A stretch of DNA of 64,000 nucleotides from Phoronis australis (taxonomy: Eukaryota > Phoronida > Phoronidae), in assembly GCA_002633005.1 (NCBI GenBank), contig NMRA01000148.1, forward strand, positions 230,831 through 294,830, read 5' to 3'. Below the pieces are notes generated by a model, which saw only the letters and a program-made list of their open reading frames with translations, was not told the origin of the DNA and did no database searches. Position 1 is the first letter of the stretch. Every line of letters begins with the position of its first letter. A program made the position numbers and the translations under genes. Positions 1 to 11,812 of the stretch are shown here, in pieces.

Positions 1-1060
1 TAATGAAATCCACACTAGACAATGTTTTAGACATGCAGCTACAATGTATTCTGCTACATTACAGTTGGATTCTGAAGATCTTTATAATACCACCAAGAAC
101 ATTCATCTTCAAATTAGGCAGAAATGCAATATCTTGTGATACTCAAATGTTACATCCAAGACACAACCACCCATGCCAATCACTACACTGCACTTTTATG
201 AATGTCATTGTGATGAAAGTATTTCAACGTAAATTAATGGTGACCTCAGCAAAGCACTTATGAATATAGTACAAAGATTGTTCTGCAGCAACATGGAATA
301 AAATCATCCTATCCGTGGAATTTAGCAAAAATTCTTCACTTAAGGCCACAGCACGGTAGAAAAAAGACAAAAAAATTGTATCTTGATGCAATAGCCAAAC
401 AACATCTCTAAAAGTTTGACCATTTGCAGCAATGATGAAAGACACTGAAACACAGCAAAATGACAAGAATAGCCACCACTTATGTCCCAGACTGAAGTAT
501 CTTTACCACTCATTGCAAAACGCACAATATGGCACAGCAAACGGATCAGTTACAACAACACTGCCACCTCTTGGATTACTTTGAACAAGAGGAATACAAA
601 TAGTTACTTCAAGACTTTCAAAAATAAATTGCGTTTTCTCTCCTTTCTTAATTCACCCCATTATGAATGAACTGTTCCCCTTCACTTGTTCAGTAAGCCC
701 CCTGGGGTGGAGAGGTCTTCCACACTCTCATTTCAATTCACTCGGTATTAAAAAGCTGTTATCTAATACCAAACGAATACGTAATTACTAAACATTGCCA
801 CCTGGTGACATCCCAGTAAACCACATATTGCGAATTTATGATCCAGGAGGAACGCATAACCTTCGTTTCATGAAAATATGATACAAAAAGGGCTGATCAA
901 GGCTTGAACAACGAAAATTTCATAAAACATTCAGTTTTCTGCAAAACTTAAAAATTCACTGTCAAAATTTTGAGGCTGATCCCGTACGTGTTTACATAAT
1001 TTATGAACCAAGTTGTAAACAAACATTATTTAACGTATTTGGTGACTGAGCGAGACCTCC
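1..1060. other. No gene recognised
   Basis: Only short chance open frames are present and none resembles a known domain. The right-hand end abuts the 3' end of the minus-strand Dok-type gene, so part of this stretch may be sequence downstream of its poly(A) site. Confidence 0.5.
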
Positions 1061-1064
1061 ACCA

Positions 1065-1070
1065 TTTATT
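1065..1070 (-). terminator. Poly(A) signal AATAAA after the Dok-type ORF
   Basis: Read on the minus strand, AATAAA lies about 10 nt past the TGA stop of the Dok-type ORF. No AATAAA occurs in the 42 nt between the upstream C19orf53-type stop and the Dok ATG, so this is the first canonical signal for either coding region. Its use is inferred, not shown. Confidence 0.5.
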
Positions 1071-1080
1071 ATCCAATATC

Positions 1081-1734
1081 TCAGTAAGAATGCTTCGTCA
1101 ATTCTTCGGTGGCCGTAAACACACGCTTTTGAATCAGCTCTGCTTCATATGTGTTCAAGATGAACGTTCCCTCGCCTGTCTCACACGATCTACCACACTC
1201 GAAGGTGAATCTGGTGTTATCTCCGCCAAATCGCCTCAGCGATGTCAGCGGCCAACTTGCCACTTTCTTAGAGTTGAAGTCCTTCAGAATAATTTCAGCA
1301 CTCGATACCTCCAGTTTGCTCTCCCCACTGTGATGGAGCAGACAATTCGGTACCAGAGACACGTGAAATACGTTGTGTAGTCGTTTATCCCCGTGTAACG
1401 TACGTCCCTCATCTTGCCATCGTAGACGCCGTAACAACTGTACCCACTGACTAGCCTCCTCATTTGTCTCACAGATGAAAGCTCTGTTCTCATTGCTCTT
1501 CAAACTAACAACAAATTTTTTAGTCGAGGAATCCATTGAGACATTTAACACATCTTTCATGGGTGTAATTTTACCATTCATCTGATAGGCTGCTGTTGTT
1601 TCATCCATGTACCTCTCTAAGCGGTTAGGTCCCCGGCTGCTCGCTTGACACAATACGAGCCAGTTTTTTTTCAGTCTTCCTAGTTTTTTAACAAAAACGC
1701 ACCCTTCATTGAGGATGTCTGTAAAGTCAGCCAT
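1081..1734 (-). CDS. Short Dok-type adaptor protein (PH + IRS-type PTB), intronless
   Basis: Dok proteins are adaptors that bind membranes through a PH domain and phosphotyrosine (NPxY-type) peptides through an IRS-type PTB domain, downstream of receptor tyrosine kinases. This 217-aa ORF has a PH-like region at about residues 5-105 (basic KKLGRLKKNW strand, closing helix with EEASQWVQLLRRL) and a PTB domain at about 120-210. The PTB signature is clear: SWPLTSLRRFG, then RFTFECGRSCETGEGTF, typical of Dok and IRS. The ATG at 1734 begins MADFTDIL; an in-frame GTG at 1752 is less likely. The protein stops just after the PTB domain, so the tyrosine- and proline-rich tail of Dok1-3 is absent. Both domains sit in one exon, whereas vertebrate DOK genes are split, which suggests retroposition or intron loss. 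The ATG lies 42 nt after the stop of the C19orf53-type gene on the same strand. Family assignment is confident; orthology to a particular DOK is not. Confidence 0.85.
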   Translation of the reverse strand: MADFTDILNEGCVFVKKLGRLKKNWLVLCQASSRGPNRLERYMDETTAAYQMNGKITPMKDVLNVSMDSSTKKFVVSLKSNENRAFICETNEEASQWVQLLRRLRWQDEGRTLHGDKRLHNVFHVSLVPNCLLHHSGESKLEVSSAEIILKDFNSKKVASWPLTSLRRFGGDNTRFTFECGRSCETGEGTFILNTYEAELIQKRVFTATEELTKHSY

Positions 1735-1776
1735 TCTCACTGTGAACGACACAGATTCTCAGTAAGTGGCAAAACT

Positions 1777-4700
1777 TTACTTCTTGTCCGAAGGTTGAGA
1801 TTTGATTACACTGAAGGATTTAGCTTCCACGCCGCTGGCTATTGATGTCAGCTCTGACTCAATGTTGGTTTTGATGGCTCTCTCCAGGGACTGCAGTTGA
1901 GAAAGGCAAGTGTTCTTAGTAGATGGCATGTCACAATTTGAAATAATGACTATCACATAATAGCAGGCTCAAAACAACCAACTTACAGGGTGCTTTATTT
2001 CACTGTACAGTAGCTTTATGAAAAAGAGCACCCACGACTGCACTGCAAATGGTGCGCTTCTGGAAGTGTACTTGTATCATAACAAAATCGCAATTAGATG
2101 ACACAGAATATATTGAACCGTTGTCTCTCAATATTATTTCCCAAATTTCATAAAAACCCATCAAAGAACTCCAAAGATACAAAGGCAAATTGCCATTGGG
2201 AACCATGGCAGTGGTCAAATCAGTCCATCTGCTGTCAAGTTAATAAGAATATAATTACAAAATTTCAAAAACATCTTGCGAGGTGTTTAGAAGATACAAC
2301 ATTACTTTTGCATTACTTATCCTTCAGGGAAAAAGTTAAAAATTAAATTTCAATTGTCCGCCATAATTGTGTCGTCACTTGTTGAGATTTTACTGCAGTA
2401 CCGTAGTGCATTATGTTATAGACAGGCTGATGAACACAATGCAATGTAAAAAATTAAAATTTCCTTTAGAAGGCACAGCAGTAGATCTATATATGTGGCC
2501 CATCTGATACATGATCAAGATCATGTGGCAGGTAGTATTACAAAAGTAGTCCTGCACTTTTCTCATCTGCACACGTCATTGGGTTCGTAAAACATAGAAC
2601 AGAATCAAACGGCATTCTGCCCCGCCACTGATTACGTCATAGCCCTGGTACGTAAATCATGGTTTTAACTGTGTTAAACCTTGATACTATGAATTAACAT
2701 AAATCGTTAGTTGTGCAGTGTAAAATCTGTCACTAAAAGCAGCATAAATGGAAGTTGTCCACCTATTAATCCAGATTATAACTTATCCAGTTATAGGTTT
2801 CATTCCATCACTATAGCTCACATTGAGACCTAAACTACCCTGCCAGAGAGTTACTACCGCGGTAGATAGACTTACTACAATCAAGTGGTTATCATATTTT
2901 AAACCAATTGCTTCCATGTGAACTGTATGAAATCAATACATCTTACCTGTTTCACTTTATTGGCTTCAACAAGCTTGGCCTTCTTTGGTACAATATGCCT
3001 CTCTGGAAAATATGTAAAACTTTGATATACAGGAGTACAGCGCACCGACAGTGAGTTATGTGTTCTTGCCTTCACCCGAGTGGCGACTGCACTGTGGACT
3101 GACTGAACTACACTACGGGGCAAAAGAAAACTTGCTAAATACCGTTTCCGAGTTAAGCAATCAATTCCACCTTCAGATTTCATTCCACCGTACAAGCAGT
3201 AATACTGCCTACGAGTAAGTGTAGTGTCCAAGACCATCCAATCTATACCCATGCCCATGGCTCTTGGAAATGGTCATCATTCATCAAGCCTTCAACTCAG
3301 TCAAGGCATGGCGTAGCCTTGGTACAAAACTGTATATAAATATACAGCTTTGCACCGATGTGGGTAAAAAAGTGGTAAGATAAATTCTGACACAAAATTA
3401 GGGTCATTAAAAACTAGTCTTCCTTGAATGAACTAAATTATTTAACAGTGTTGTAAAAAATGGCGTTCTACCATTATTCTGCTGCTTAAGTTGTGGAGCG
3501 ATCTTTAGCGACGGCTTTCGGCACCATGAAATATTGCGTCACCTATTATCCACTTTCTTTTTCACGAGGTTGCGTACATGTCACAACAAATTATCGGAAC
3601 TGGTTTCAATTCATTATAAGTATTTAGAATTTTGATACCAAAAAAAACAAATTTAAGAAGAAATTTTGCTGCTGCCAAGCTATCATCATCTTCCGAATGA
3701 TGCCGCAAAAATTTAGGAAATGGCGCGTGCGTGTGTCACGAGCGTACTGTTTTCAGTACGACGACATAACATTTATTTGTTACAAAAGGCGGAGGATTAC
3801 GCAAGAAAATGACGTTTATTAGATTGTTTTCTACTTAAATGGCTGTAACGGGCAAGGTGAGTGTCGTTTGATTCCCAGATTTTGCATGCACCCCGTCCGG
3901 TCCTTAGCTCTACTTGTTGATACAGGTTTCACGGCCAGTTGACGAGCACAACTACCCTGGCTATGTGCAATTTCGGAATCTATGAAAGAAAAGCACACAG
4001 TGGTACCTAGCTGTATTTTGACGAAAGTCTTCATACAGCTAGCTGGCTGGCTAGGCATGGCGTAGGCAATAACATCACCCTGGATGCCGCAGGCATAGAA
4101 GGGGCGATGGTACATCCCCACAAAAAGTTACGAATTTCAAAATACAGGAAATAAAATCAAATGAAACATGCATACATGCACATGGAGTTATAAAGAACTC
4201 ATACCATAAGTCTGGAGATGATTCAATCAGAAAATTTGAACAAATCAATGAAAATCTGTTGCGGTTTGCTCAAGTTTCTCTTACCGGGTGCCATGTTGAG
4301 GAAGTTACGTGAAATCACGCATGTTGACGAATAAAAAGTTCAAGGGACACAAATCTTACAAATTTCATCTGATACCTTCTCATGCTATTTTGCAAGTGTC
4401 ACGCGCTTCGCTCAGTCTCGCGCTAGCCTTTGCCTAACTCATGTGACTCAGTAGACATACTTTGTGGTTATTGCGCACATGGTGAAAAAGTTAACAGCAA
4501 CCATGAAGTGGAGTTGGAATTCTTCGCCAAAGTCACTTTAATTCTCAAAACTAAACTTCATCGAAGATATGTCAGTATAGAAGTAGAAAGAACCAATGAT
4601 GAAAGTTTACAAGCGCTTTTTTAAATGGTAGTTTTACGTGTGGAATGTATAAAATTTTTAACGAGGTGAATACTCAAAATCGGTGGCCGGATTTGGCCTG

Positions 4701-6957
4701 TAGCCCGTTTAAAATACATGTAATGAAATGTGTACAGAAAGCAAATGGAAGTATTGTAGCCCCTAAATGGCCAACCGAGGGGCTACGTGTTGCCTAGCCT
4801 TTGCCTAACTCACATGACTCAGTTGACATACTTAGTGGTTATCGCGCGCATGATGAAAAAGTTAACGGTAACCAAAAAAGTGGAGTTTGGAATTCTACAT
4901 CAAAATCATCTTAAGTCTCACAACTAAGCCTCATCGGAAATATGTGTAGAAGTAGAAAGGTCCAAATGAAGAAAGTAAGCGCTTTTTTAAGTGATAATTT
5001 TAACCCCTATCCTGCGCTAGGCGAGGTCAGCCGACATGCCAATTATCCTATTAAAATGCATTGGGTGTACTCAATCGACTATAATAAGTTACAGCTGGGC
5101 TGCACTAGGAGAGTGCACTCACCCCAGGACACTTGTGATTTTCATTCAGAAATTGTAAGAGCCCTGGAATGTTGTTTAGATATGTGACCATGAGTATTCC
5201 ATACTTCACAACTTCCTCTACTGTTCTCCAATTTAAACCATATGGCTGTGATTACTAGTTTNNNNNNNNNNNNNNNNNNNNNNNNNNNNNNNNNNNNNNN
5301 NNNNNNNNNNNNNNNNNNNNNNNNNNNNNNNNNNNNNNNNNNNNNNNNNNNNNNNNNNNNNNNNNNNNNNNNNNNNNNNNNNNNNNNNNNNNNNNNNNNN
5401 NNNNNNNNNNNNNNNNNNNNNNNNNNNNNNNNNNNNNNNNNNNNNNNNNNNNNNNNNNNNNNNNNNNNNNNNNNNNNNNNNNNNNNNNNNNNNNNNNNNN
5501 NNNNNNNNNNNNNNNNNNNNNNNNNNNNNNNNNNNNNNNNNNNNNNNNNNNNNNNNNNNNNNNNNNNNNNNNNNNNNNNNNNNNNNNNNNNNNNNNNNNN
5601 NNNNNNNNNNNNNNNNNNNNNNNNNNNNNNNNNNNNNNNNNNNNNNNNNNNNNNNNNNNNNNNNNNNNNNNNNNNNNNNNNNNNNNNNNNNNNNNNNNNN
5701 NNNNNNNNNNNNNNNNNNNNNNNNNNNNNNNNNNNNNNNNNNNNNNNNNNNNNNNNNNNNNNNNNNNNNNNNNNNNNNNNNNNNNNNNNNNNNNNNNNNN
5801 NNNNNNNNNNNNNNNNNNNNNNNNNNNNNNNNNNNNNNNNNNNNNNNNNNNNNNNNNNNNNNNNNNNNNNNNNNNNNNNNNNNNNNNNNNNNNNNNNNNN
5901 NNNNNNNNNNNNNNNNNNNNNNNNNNNNNNNNNNNNNNNNNNNNNNNNNNNNNNNNNNNNNNNNNNNNNNNNNNNNNNNNNNNNNNNNNNNNNNNNNNNN
6001 NNNNNNNNNNNNNNNNNNNNNNNNNNNNNNNNNNNNNNNNNNNNNNNNNNNNNNNNNNNNNNNNNNNNNNNNNNNNNNNNNNNNNNNNNNNNNNNNNNNN
6101 NNNNNNNNNNNNNNNNNNNNNNNNNNNNNNNGGCATTTTGGAAACGAACATTTGACTGACAAGACCGCAATGGCTCACCTTTGGCCTATTTAAAAATTAT
6201 TGAGGTTATGGAGTCACATCACCTAGCGAGCGCGGTAAAAGTTGGAGCGTGCGCAGTACAAAAATTTTGATTTCACGATTTTGGGAACTGAAATAGGGAC
6301 TGATCGAAGAAAAAGTTTCATAACGGGAGTATTTGTTCGAGTTGGAAGGACTTAAACACATCGACAACCTCCTAAGGTGTTCCTCTATGCGCAAAAGGTA
6401 TTTATAACAACGTGACTTTGATGGTTTAGTCGGTGCGAGGCATAATTCGCCGAAAAGCTTCCGGCGTACAGAGCGCCTATAGCCTCTACATCGCCTCTGG
6501 TTCGGGCCAACAGAGGCGATGGTCATTGCCTATCTGAATAGATTAGAGGCTCAGCAGGATAAGGGTTAAGTGTGAAATGTATTTTTGAAGAGGTGAAAAC
6601 TCAAAATCGGTGGCCGGATTTTATCTACTGCCTGTTTAAAATATATGAAACTAGTATAGAAAGCGATGGGAAGTACTGTAGTCCCTAACCGGTCAATCGA
6701 GGGGTTACGTGTTGCAAAGGCATGGCGATGATGGCTGATGGCTTGCGGATGATGACAGATGAAGTTTGGAACTTCCTGGTTCTGAACCCATCTTCTCTAA
6801 ATACCTGTCGACTTGTCTTCGTTTTAAAATTTACCCCATTCTATACTAATTTACACAACTGCTTACGTCCAGGTTTAGCTCCTTTTTTCTTCTTATCGTG
6901 CTTTGGCTTCAATTTCGGTACTTTAGAGGCTTTTACCTTGAGCTTTCCTTGTGCCAT
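1777..6957 (-). CDS. C19orf53: C19orf53 / Leydig cell tumor 10 kDa protein homolog (UPF0390 family), 3 exons
   Basis: Three minus-strand exons join in phase: 6957-6867 (starts MAQGKLKVKASK), 3002-2947 (RHIVPKKAKLVEANKVKQ) and 1890-1777 (begins SLERAIKTNIESEL, ends QPSDKK). Splice sites are GTAAGC at 6866 and GTAAGA at 2946, with acceptors TTTTCCAG and TCAACTGCAG. The product is 86 aa against about 99 in human. The pattern matches the family: an MAQG start, a Lys-rich first half, a central PKKA motif, and an LE..I...IE helix. The family is small, very basic and poorly characterised; the function is unknown to me, and the composition would suit RNA or nucleolar association (inference). A longer open frame through exon 2 (up to 3258) is probably intron read-through, since the family match starts exactly at the splice acceptor. 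Intron 1 (3.9 kb) contains the tandem repeat, the TTAA element and the 870-bp N gap. Confidence 0.85.
5004..6565. mobile_element. TTAA-flanked transposable element with CCC..TATCCTGC ends (piggyBac-like), gap inside
   Basis: The element interrupts copy 2 of the tandem repeat. It is bounded by TTAA at 5000-5003 and 6566-6569. Its ends are inverted: CCCCTATCCTGC at the left and GCAGGATAAGGG at the right. A TTAA target duplication plus termini beginning CCC is the hallmark of the piggyBac superfamily. Length as drawn is 1562 bp, but 870 bp of this is N, so the true length is unknown. The visible right part (6132-6565) has no recognisable transposase, so it could be a non-autonomous copy or the transposase may lie in the gap. 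Confidence 0.72.
5262..6131. other. Assembly gap (870 N)
   Basis: A run of unknown bases inside the TTAA element and inside intron 1 of the C19orf53-type gene. Open frames spanning it are artefacts. Confidence 1.
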
Positions 6958-7739
6958 TTTGTTCAGGGAATGACGGGTAATAATCCAACTTGGAATAACT
7001 CATTCACTTAAAGGGGTCGCAAGTCTCCATTTTTCAAATATCAATCATGCTTGCTAGTTATTTTTTGTTAGACTCTATCAGAAAATTATAAAATTGTTAC
7101 TAGAGTCAACATGTACTTTGCAGCAAACTATAAATAAAATAGTCTAGGTTACTATATATAGCCATAATCTACTCACCCCCAGTGGTGGAATCGGTAACAA
7201 AAGAGAGTGCTTCGCTGCTGGTAAGTCGGATTATTCTTTCCTCAAAAATTGATTTTGTAGTTGTAGAATTGACTGGTAACGTGTTTTACAAAATTTGCTA
7301 ACTTGTGTATCTCTGGACTGAGGGACATTTGACTCATCTGTTGCCAACCATCAGGGCAGAAGTATCCGAAGGGTCCGTGAGGCTTGAGAGGAGTGGTACC
7401 CGGCCGTACCGTGCCTTGGGAGGCGACTGAGTTACCCAGCTAGCATATCATCACGACCTCGGCTTTTGTCTCTAGACCAAGATGGTTTGTTGATATAGGA
7501 ACTATTTGACGTAGGCCTCACCAAGATTCTAGTCGAGTCATGGTCGAGTTTAATGCAATATCTGATGGTGAAACGAAATTTCTCCAAGTATATATATTGT
7601 TGCTTTGTTTTTTTTTTTGAAGTTGTTTTGTTTAGTTCAGGTAGCTGGTTGCATTTTTTGTCCAATGAATGGGAAAATAATTCACAACATGTACCTGGTT
7701 AAGAATTCAATGCCTATATTGTTTTGAGGCAAAATCAGG

Positions 7740-8850
7740 CAATAGGTGGCGCTGTAGCAACCATTTTTTAAACTTTTCGTGGAGCTCAACGCTCTTCAGC
7801 TCCGAAGGATTCATCTGATATTTGGTGTGCAGATAAAATCTCATCGAGGGCTATCAGGAAGGAGTGTGTTGTCATTCTCGGTTTGAGTTAACGGCCATTC
7901 TCAAGTTATTCGAGATTTCCCGACGACTGTTCTTTTTGTTATGATTGATTGTCTTTTCACGCGCTTGGCCCAAATACATTTTCTGGCTTCAGAGCGTTTG
8001 TTTGTATGCATGGTAGAGGTAACAGTTTTCATCCCATTGACATAAAGTTCACACACACACACATCATGTACTATATGTTTTGTCAAACTCTGTGGCACTG
8101 TGACAGCCTCTTTTCGATTTTGTTGCTTTGCAGAGCTCTATAGCTCTGTGGTCCTTCGAAAGACATTCTTCACTGAGAAATTTGGTATGTAGATAGATCG
8201 AGATCAAGCACTCTCGTGGCTGATTCTTCGGTTTCTCGCTTTGATTTACTGTTTTCAACTTATTGGAGATTGAATGATGACTGAGATCTGTTCCTGGTAC
8301 ATTATTCAGACTGCAGCACAATCATAGTATCCATCTCAGGGTTTAAGATCAACACAGTTACGGTACTATACCAGCTGTCCTGTCATTCGCACAACCAATT
8401 GATGTGAAATTTACAAATAGCATGTAGCTCTTAACTAATTCAATCTTTTAGTGCTTTCACATCCATTTCTCGATTGTTGCAGTTTGTGGAACTGTAACTT
8501 CGCGGTCTCCAAAACGATTCTTCTGAACATGGTATGTGGATAGATCTGGTCAATTGCTGTCTTTGTTCTGCCGGTTTCTTACTATGACTTGTAAAGTCAG
8601 TTCACGGGCGGATCCAGGATTTTGAGTTAAGGGGAGGGCCAGGGCAGAATATTAGCCAGGATTTTGCTTATATGACATTGGCACTCCCGAATTGCCCGAT
8701 GGAATCTTGGAGAATTTTAGGGGGGGCCATAGCCCCCTTGGCCGCCCTCTAAATCCGCCAATGCAGTTCTCAAGTTCTTTGAGATTTTCTGATAAAGATG
8801 ACAACTCTTTTATTGACTGATTCCTCAGTGATCTGTTGTTGGTAAATGAG
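7740..8850. repeat. Three strongly diverged tandem units of ~350 bp
   Basis: The anchor TTTGGTGTGCAGATA (7821), TTTGGTATGTAGATA (8181) and GGTATGTGGATAGATC (8531) recurs about every 350-360 bp. Each is preceded by a CTC/TCGNN-rich block and followed by a GAGATT..GATGAC-type block. No coding capacity is seen. The third unit is interrupted by the 160 bp element at 8604-8763. Confidence 0.55.
8604..8763. mobile_element. 160 bp MITE with GGCGGATCCAG / CTAAATCCGCC ends and CAGTTC duplication
   Basis: CAGTTC occurs directly at 8598-8603 and 8764-8769, on either side of inverted ends ACGGGCGGATCCAGGATTT and (reverse complement) CATTGGCGGATTTAGAGGG. The interior has a G-run facing a C-run that can form a hairpin. 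With a slightly longer imperfect duplication (7 of 8 bases) this could be a hAT-type element. It is non-coding. Confidence 0.65.
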
Positions 8851-9324
8851 GTTGATGCTATACGTGTCAGGGTGGTGGTCATTGTTGTTCTTGCTTTTGT
8901 CGTTGAACTCGCTTTTCAGTTTTTCGTTCGATTTCATCAAGTGTCATTCTTCGGAGCTCTTTCATTTCAGATTCAGATGGGTGCCTAAAGCTAATCCAAT
9001 GTGATAGCAGTTGCCAAATCTAAGGAAATTTTTTGACATCTATTATGCATTTTGATTTTTGTTTGCAGTATGTGGTCTTGTCCAGCTCCTTTGTTTGACA
9101 CATTAAGGGTTTCCTGTTGTCCTTTGGTGGTGCGGACACCAATGCCTGCCATTGGTGCAGGTTGGTGGTCATGATGGGGAACATGCCAAATAACAGTTTT
9201 CATTAGAAGCTGCCGATAACTTTTGAGTAAAAGTATACCGAAAACCTGAAAGCCCAACAAAATCATACTTGCCTGTCAATAAACTTCAGCATTTTTTTGA
9301 TTATCTTTGATCCTTTACTCTTTA

Positions 9325-9790
9325 GGCCCTTTCATGCTAATGTCAATGCGTTGATGTTTTGCGGAGTTGCGGTCTGTGTGAACGGCTAACTTCGGTCCTG
9401 GTTCGAAGTTAACCGCTCCAGTTAACTTCACAGTAAATAGGTGGATTTTGCAGTAGAGTGTCGATGCTGCGGTGCGCTATGAACAGTCTTGTTAGTTATT
9501 GCCAGGGACCAGTGTTATCATCAACAATTTAAGGTCAGTGTTGTCACTAACCATAGCTTACATTTGCTCTAAAATAAATTTCATGTCAATCAGCACATGT
9601 AAATCTTCTAAATTGTCACATTTAAAATCTTAGCTTGCATGGGATACATCAGCACTACCTTGCGACATGGTCACCTACAGTCTACTTCGATGCTGTTAAA
9701 TTGGGAAGGTGGCACAATGATTATGGTAAATTGTTTGCAGTTAACGTCAACGCTCCGCTCATAACAGAGTTAATTTAGTATGAAAGGGCC
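9325..9790. mobile_element. MITE family A copy 1, ends GGCCCTTTCATGCTAA / TTAGTATGAAAGGGCC
   Basis: The terminal inverted repeat of about 18 bp is near-perfect. Inside, GAAGTTAACCG and AGTTAACTTC-type motifs recur near both ends. No ORF. Flanks are T- and A-rich, so the target duplication is unclear (TTA/TAA would point to PIF/Harbinger). Confidence 0.75.
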
Positions 9791-11264
9791 TTTTTAATTA
9801 AGTTAAATTCAATCATGTTACTAGTGGCCACATCTTATTAAAAATCGTAAGTCAGTTTACAGCTATGTTTTCCTATGGTAAGGTCACAACTTTTTTAGTC
9901 AAGTGAATCTGCATATTTAGGATCAGAAAAGTGAAAGGAAGATCATGCAGTTTTGGCAATGTTCAGAAGTAATTGCTTTCACATACTTCAGAGTGTACTG
10001 GTAATTTATTTTTTCAATCAAAAAGTAAATGTTTTGAGCTGTTCTATTACGGGTCATCGCCTGTATGCCTGCAGCATCCACTGTCAATATATTGTTCATT
10101 AGCCTGGCTGCAGCCACAGGGATACTCAACTGTTTGTAGGGAGAGCACTGGGAGGCTTGAAAGTCATGAGGTCTGCCTTTGTAGCAAGTGGATGTGCTCT
10201 GAAACAAATCCGAATCGAATCTTTATTGGAATGGCTTCATTCTTAATGGCTTCTGGCCCGCACTAGTATAACTGGACTTTCTGAGGATGTGTCAAGGATT
10301 TATGTTTAATTGTTACAGTGGAAGTGCTTTTTTGATGTTTCATATAGGGCAAGATTCAAATTTATCAAAACTATTTGAAACTTCCTATTCAATTGATTCT
10401 TCAAGATTCTAACAAGTCTGCAAAAATACGAGACACATTATCTATTTTGTCATCACGCATATATACTGTATAATACAGCATGTGGTTCACATTAAGCAAA
10501 AAAATGTGTATTTGAAAGGTAACCTTCATTTTGCCTGAAGTTCAATACAGGCCGCTGCCATGTATAGAGTCCCTGAAGGGTTAACCGTTAAGTTTGGTGA
10601 AAAATATGTGGAAACTTGAAATCATGCATTTTTACTGATGTTACAAACAGTGTATGATTCAAATATATCAACATTGTTTTATTTTCAGTTATTTGTACTA
10701 ATTTTACAGCCCATGCTATGCCATTTAATTTGGTGAACAACACCAAGTAACCATGTCCATGGAGAAGAACATTTATCCAGAAATAAGTAAACATGTCTGC
10801 ATTGCCTTATTAACATTTGATGACATCCTCTTAAAACATCATTCATTCTACCTATCATAGTAGTTCCATATTGGAATGCTATTAAGAAGTACTCATCCCT
10901 TCTACCTGACTATCACAGTAGGTCCATATTAGAATGCTATTAAGAAGTACACCAGTGATGTTGTTCATAGAATCATAGACCAGGCCCTTGACAAATTTCA
11001 AATATCAGTAACATGACATTTTTAAGTGTTTGTGATTGAAACTATAGAAGATTTTTTTAATCGCTTGAACATGTAACAAATTTTAATTATTCATATTCTG
11101 TTTATTCAATTTAACATGTTGAAATATATTCTTATATGGAGCATCTGTTATGGAATTCCAGTACAGGAATGTACCTAACTGGAATGTTCTGAGGTCCCGA
11201 AACAGATCCATAAAATGCGTCCCATTTGTAATTTTAAAGCTTTCCTGCAAAAAGTCATTCTTTA

Positions 11265-11802
11265 GGCCCTTTCATACTAATGTGGATGCATCAATATTTT
11301 GAGGAGTTGCAGTCAGTATGAATTGTAAACTTCACTCCTGGATCAAAGTTAACAGTGCCAATTAAGTATGCGGTAAACACGTCAATTTAATAGCGGAGCG
11401 TCAACGTTGGGGTTTGTTATGAACAGTCAACTTCGGTCTCATCCAACTTATTGCCAGGGGCCACTGCTATCGTCAACAATTAAAGGGTGGTTTCGTCTCT
11501 AATATTTTCTAATTACATTTCTTGAATAATCACCAATCGCAATAGAAATAAGGTTATGTCAATTATCACATGTAAATGTTCATAAATTGTCACGTTAAAA
11601 AAATGTTAGCACACACGAAACGAAAAACTCGCCATTTCTGAGTCTGCCTCAAAGGTTATCTTAGGCATCGGCTCTGCCTTGCAATTACTTCGATGACAGC
11701 AGCGTCACGTACCGTTTACTTCAACCAAAGAACGGTTCAATGAACTTCGCAGTTTACATCTACGCTCTGCTCATACCAGGGTTAAGTTAGTATGAAAGGC
11801 TC
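11265..11802. mobile_element. MITE family A copy 2
   Basis: Starts GGCCCTTTCATACTAATG and ends GTTAGTATGAAAGGCTC, matching copy 1 at both ends. Internal blocks GGAGTTGCAGTC, ATCAAAGTTAAC and ATGAACAGTC...TTATTGCCAGGG are shared with copy 1 in the same order. Confidence 0.75.
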
Positions 11803-11812
11803 TTATATATTA

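Larger units (their letters stand above)
4417..6716. repeat. Two diverged copies of a ~370 bp tandem repeat, second copy split by an insertion
   Basis: Copy 1 (4417-4790) and copy 2 (4793-5003 continuing at 6570-6716) share GCCTTTGCCTAACTCA, GAAAAAGTTAAC, AGCGCTTTTTTAA and CTCAAAATCGGTGGCCGG in the same order, ending at GTTACGTGTTGC. Copy 2 is about as long as copy 1 once 5004-6569 is removed. This places the insertion after the duplication. No coding potential is seen. Confidence 0.8.

Noticed and set aside
1734-1777. A 41-nt intron joining the C19orf53-type protein to the Dok protein
   Set aside because: GTAAAG and CACAG are present, but joining them gives a stop within a few codons and the intron would be too short for most animals.
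2899-3258. 119-aa minus-strand open frame as a stand-alone gene
   Set aside because: Only its 3' part (2947-3002) matches the C19orf53 family, exactly from a splice acceptor to a donor. The rest is intron.
5142-6178. Long open frames spanning the N gap on both strands
   Set aside because: They consist almost entirely of unknown bases.
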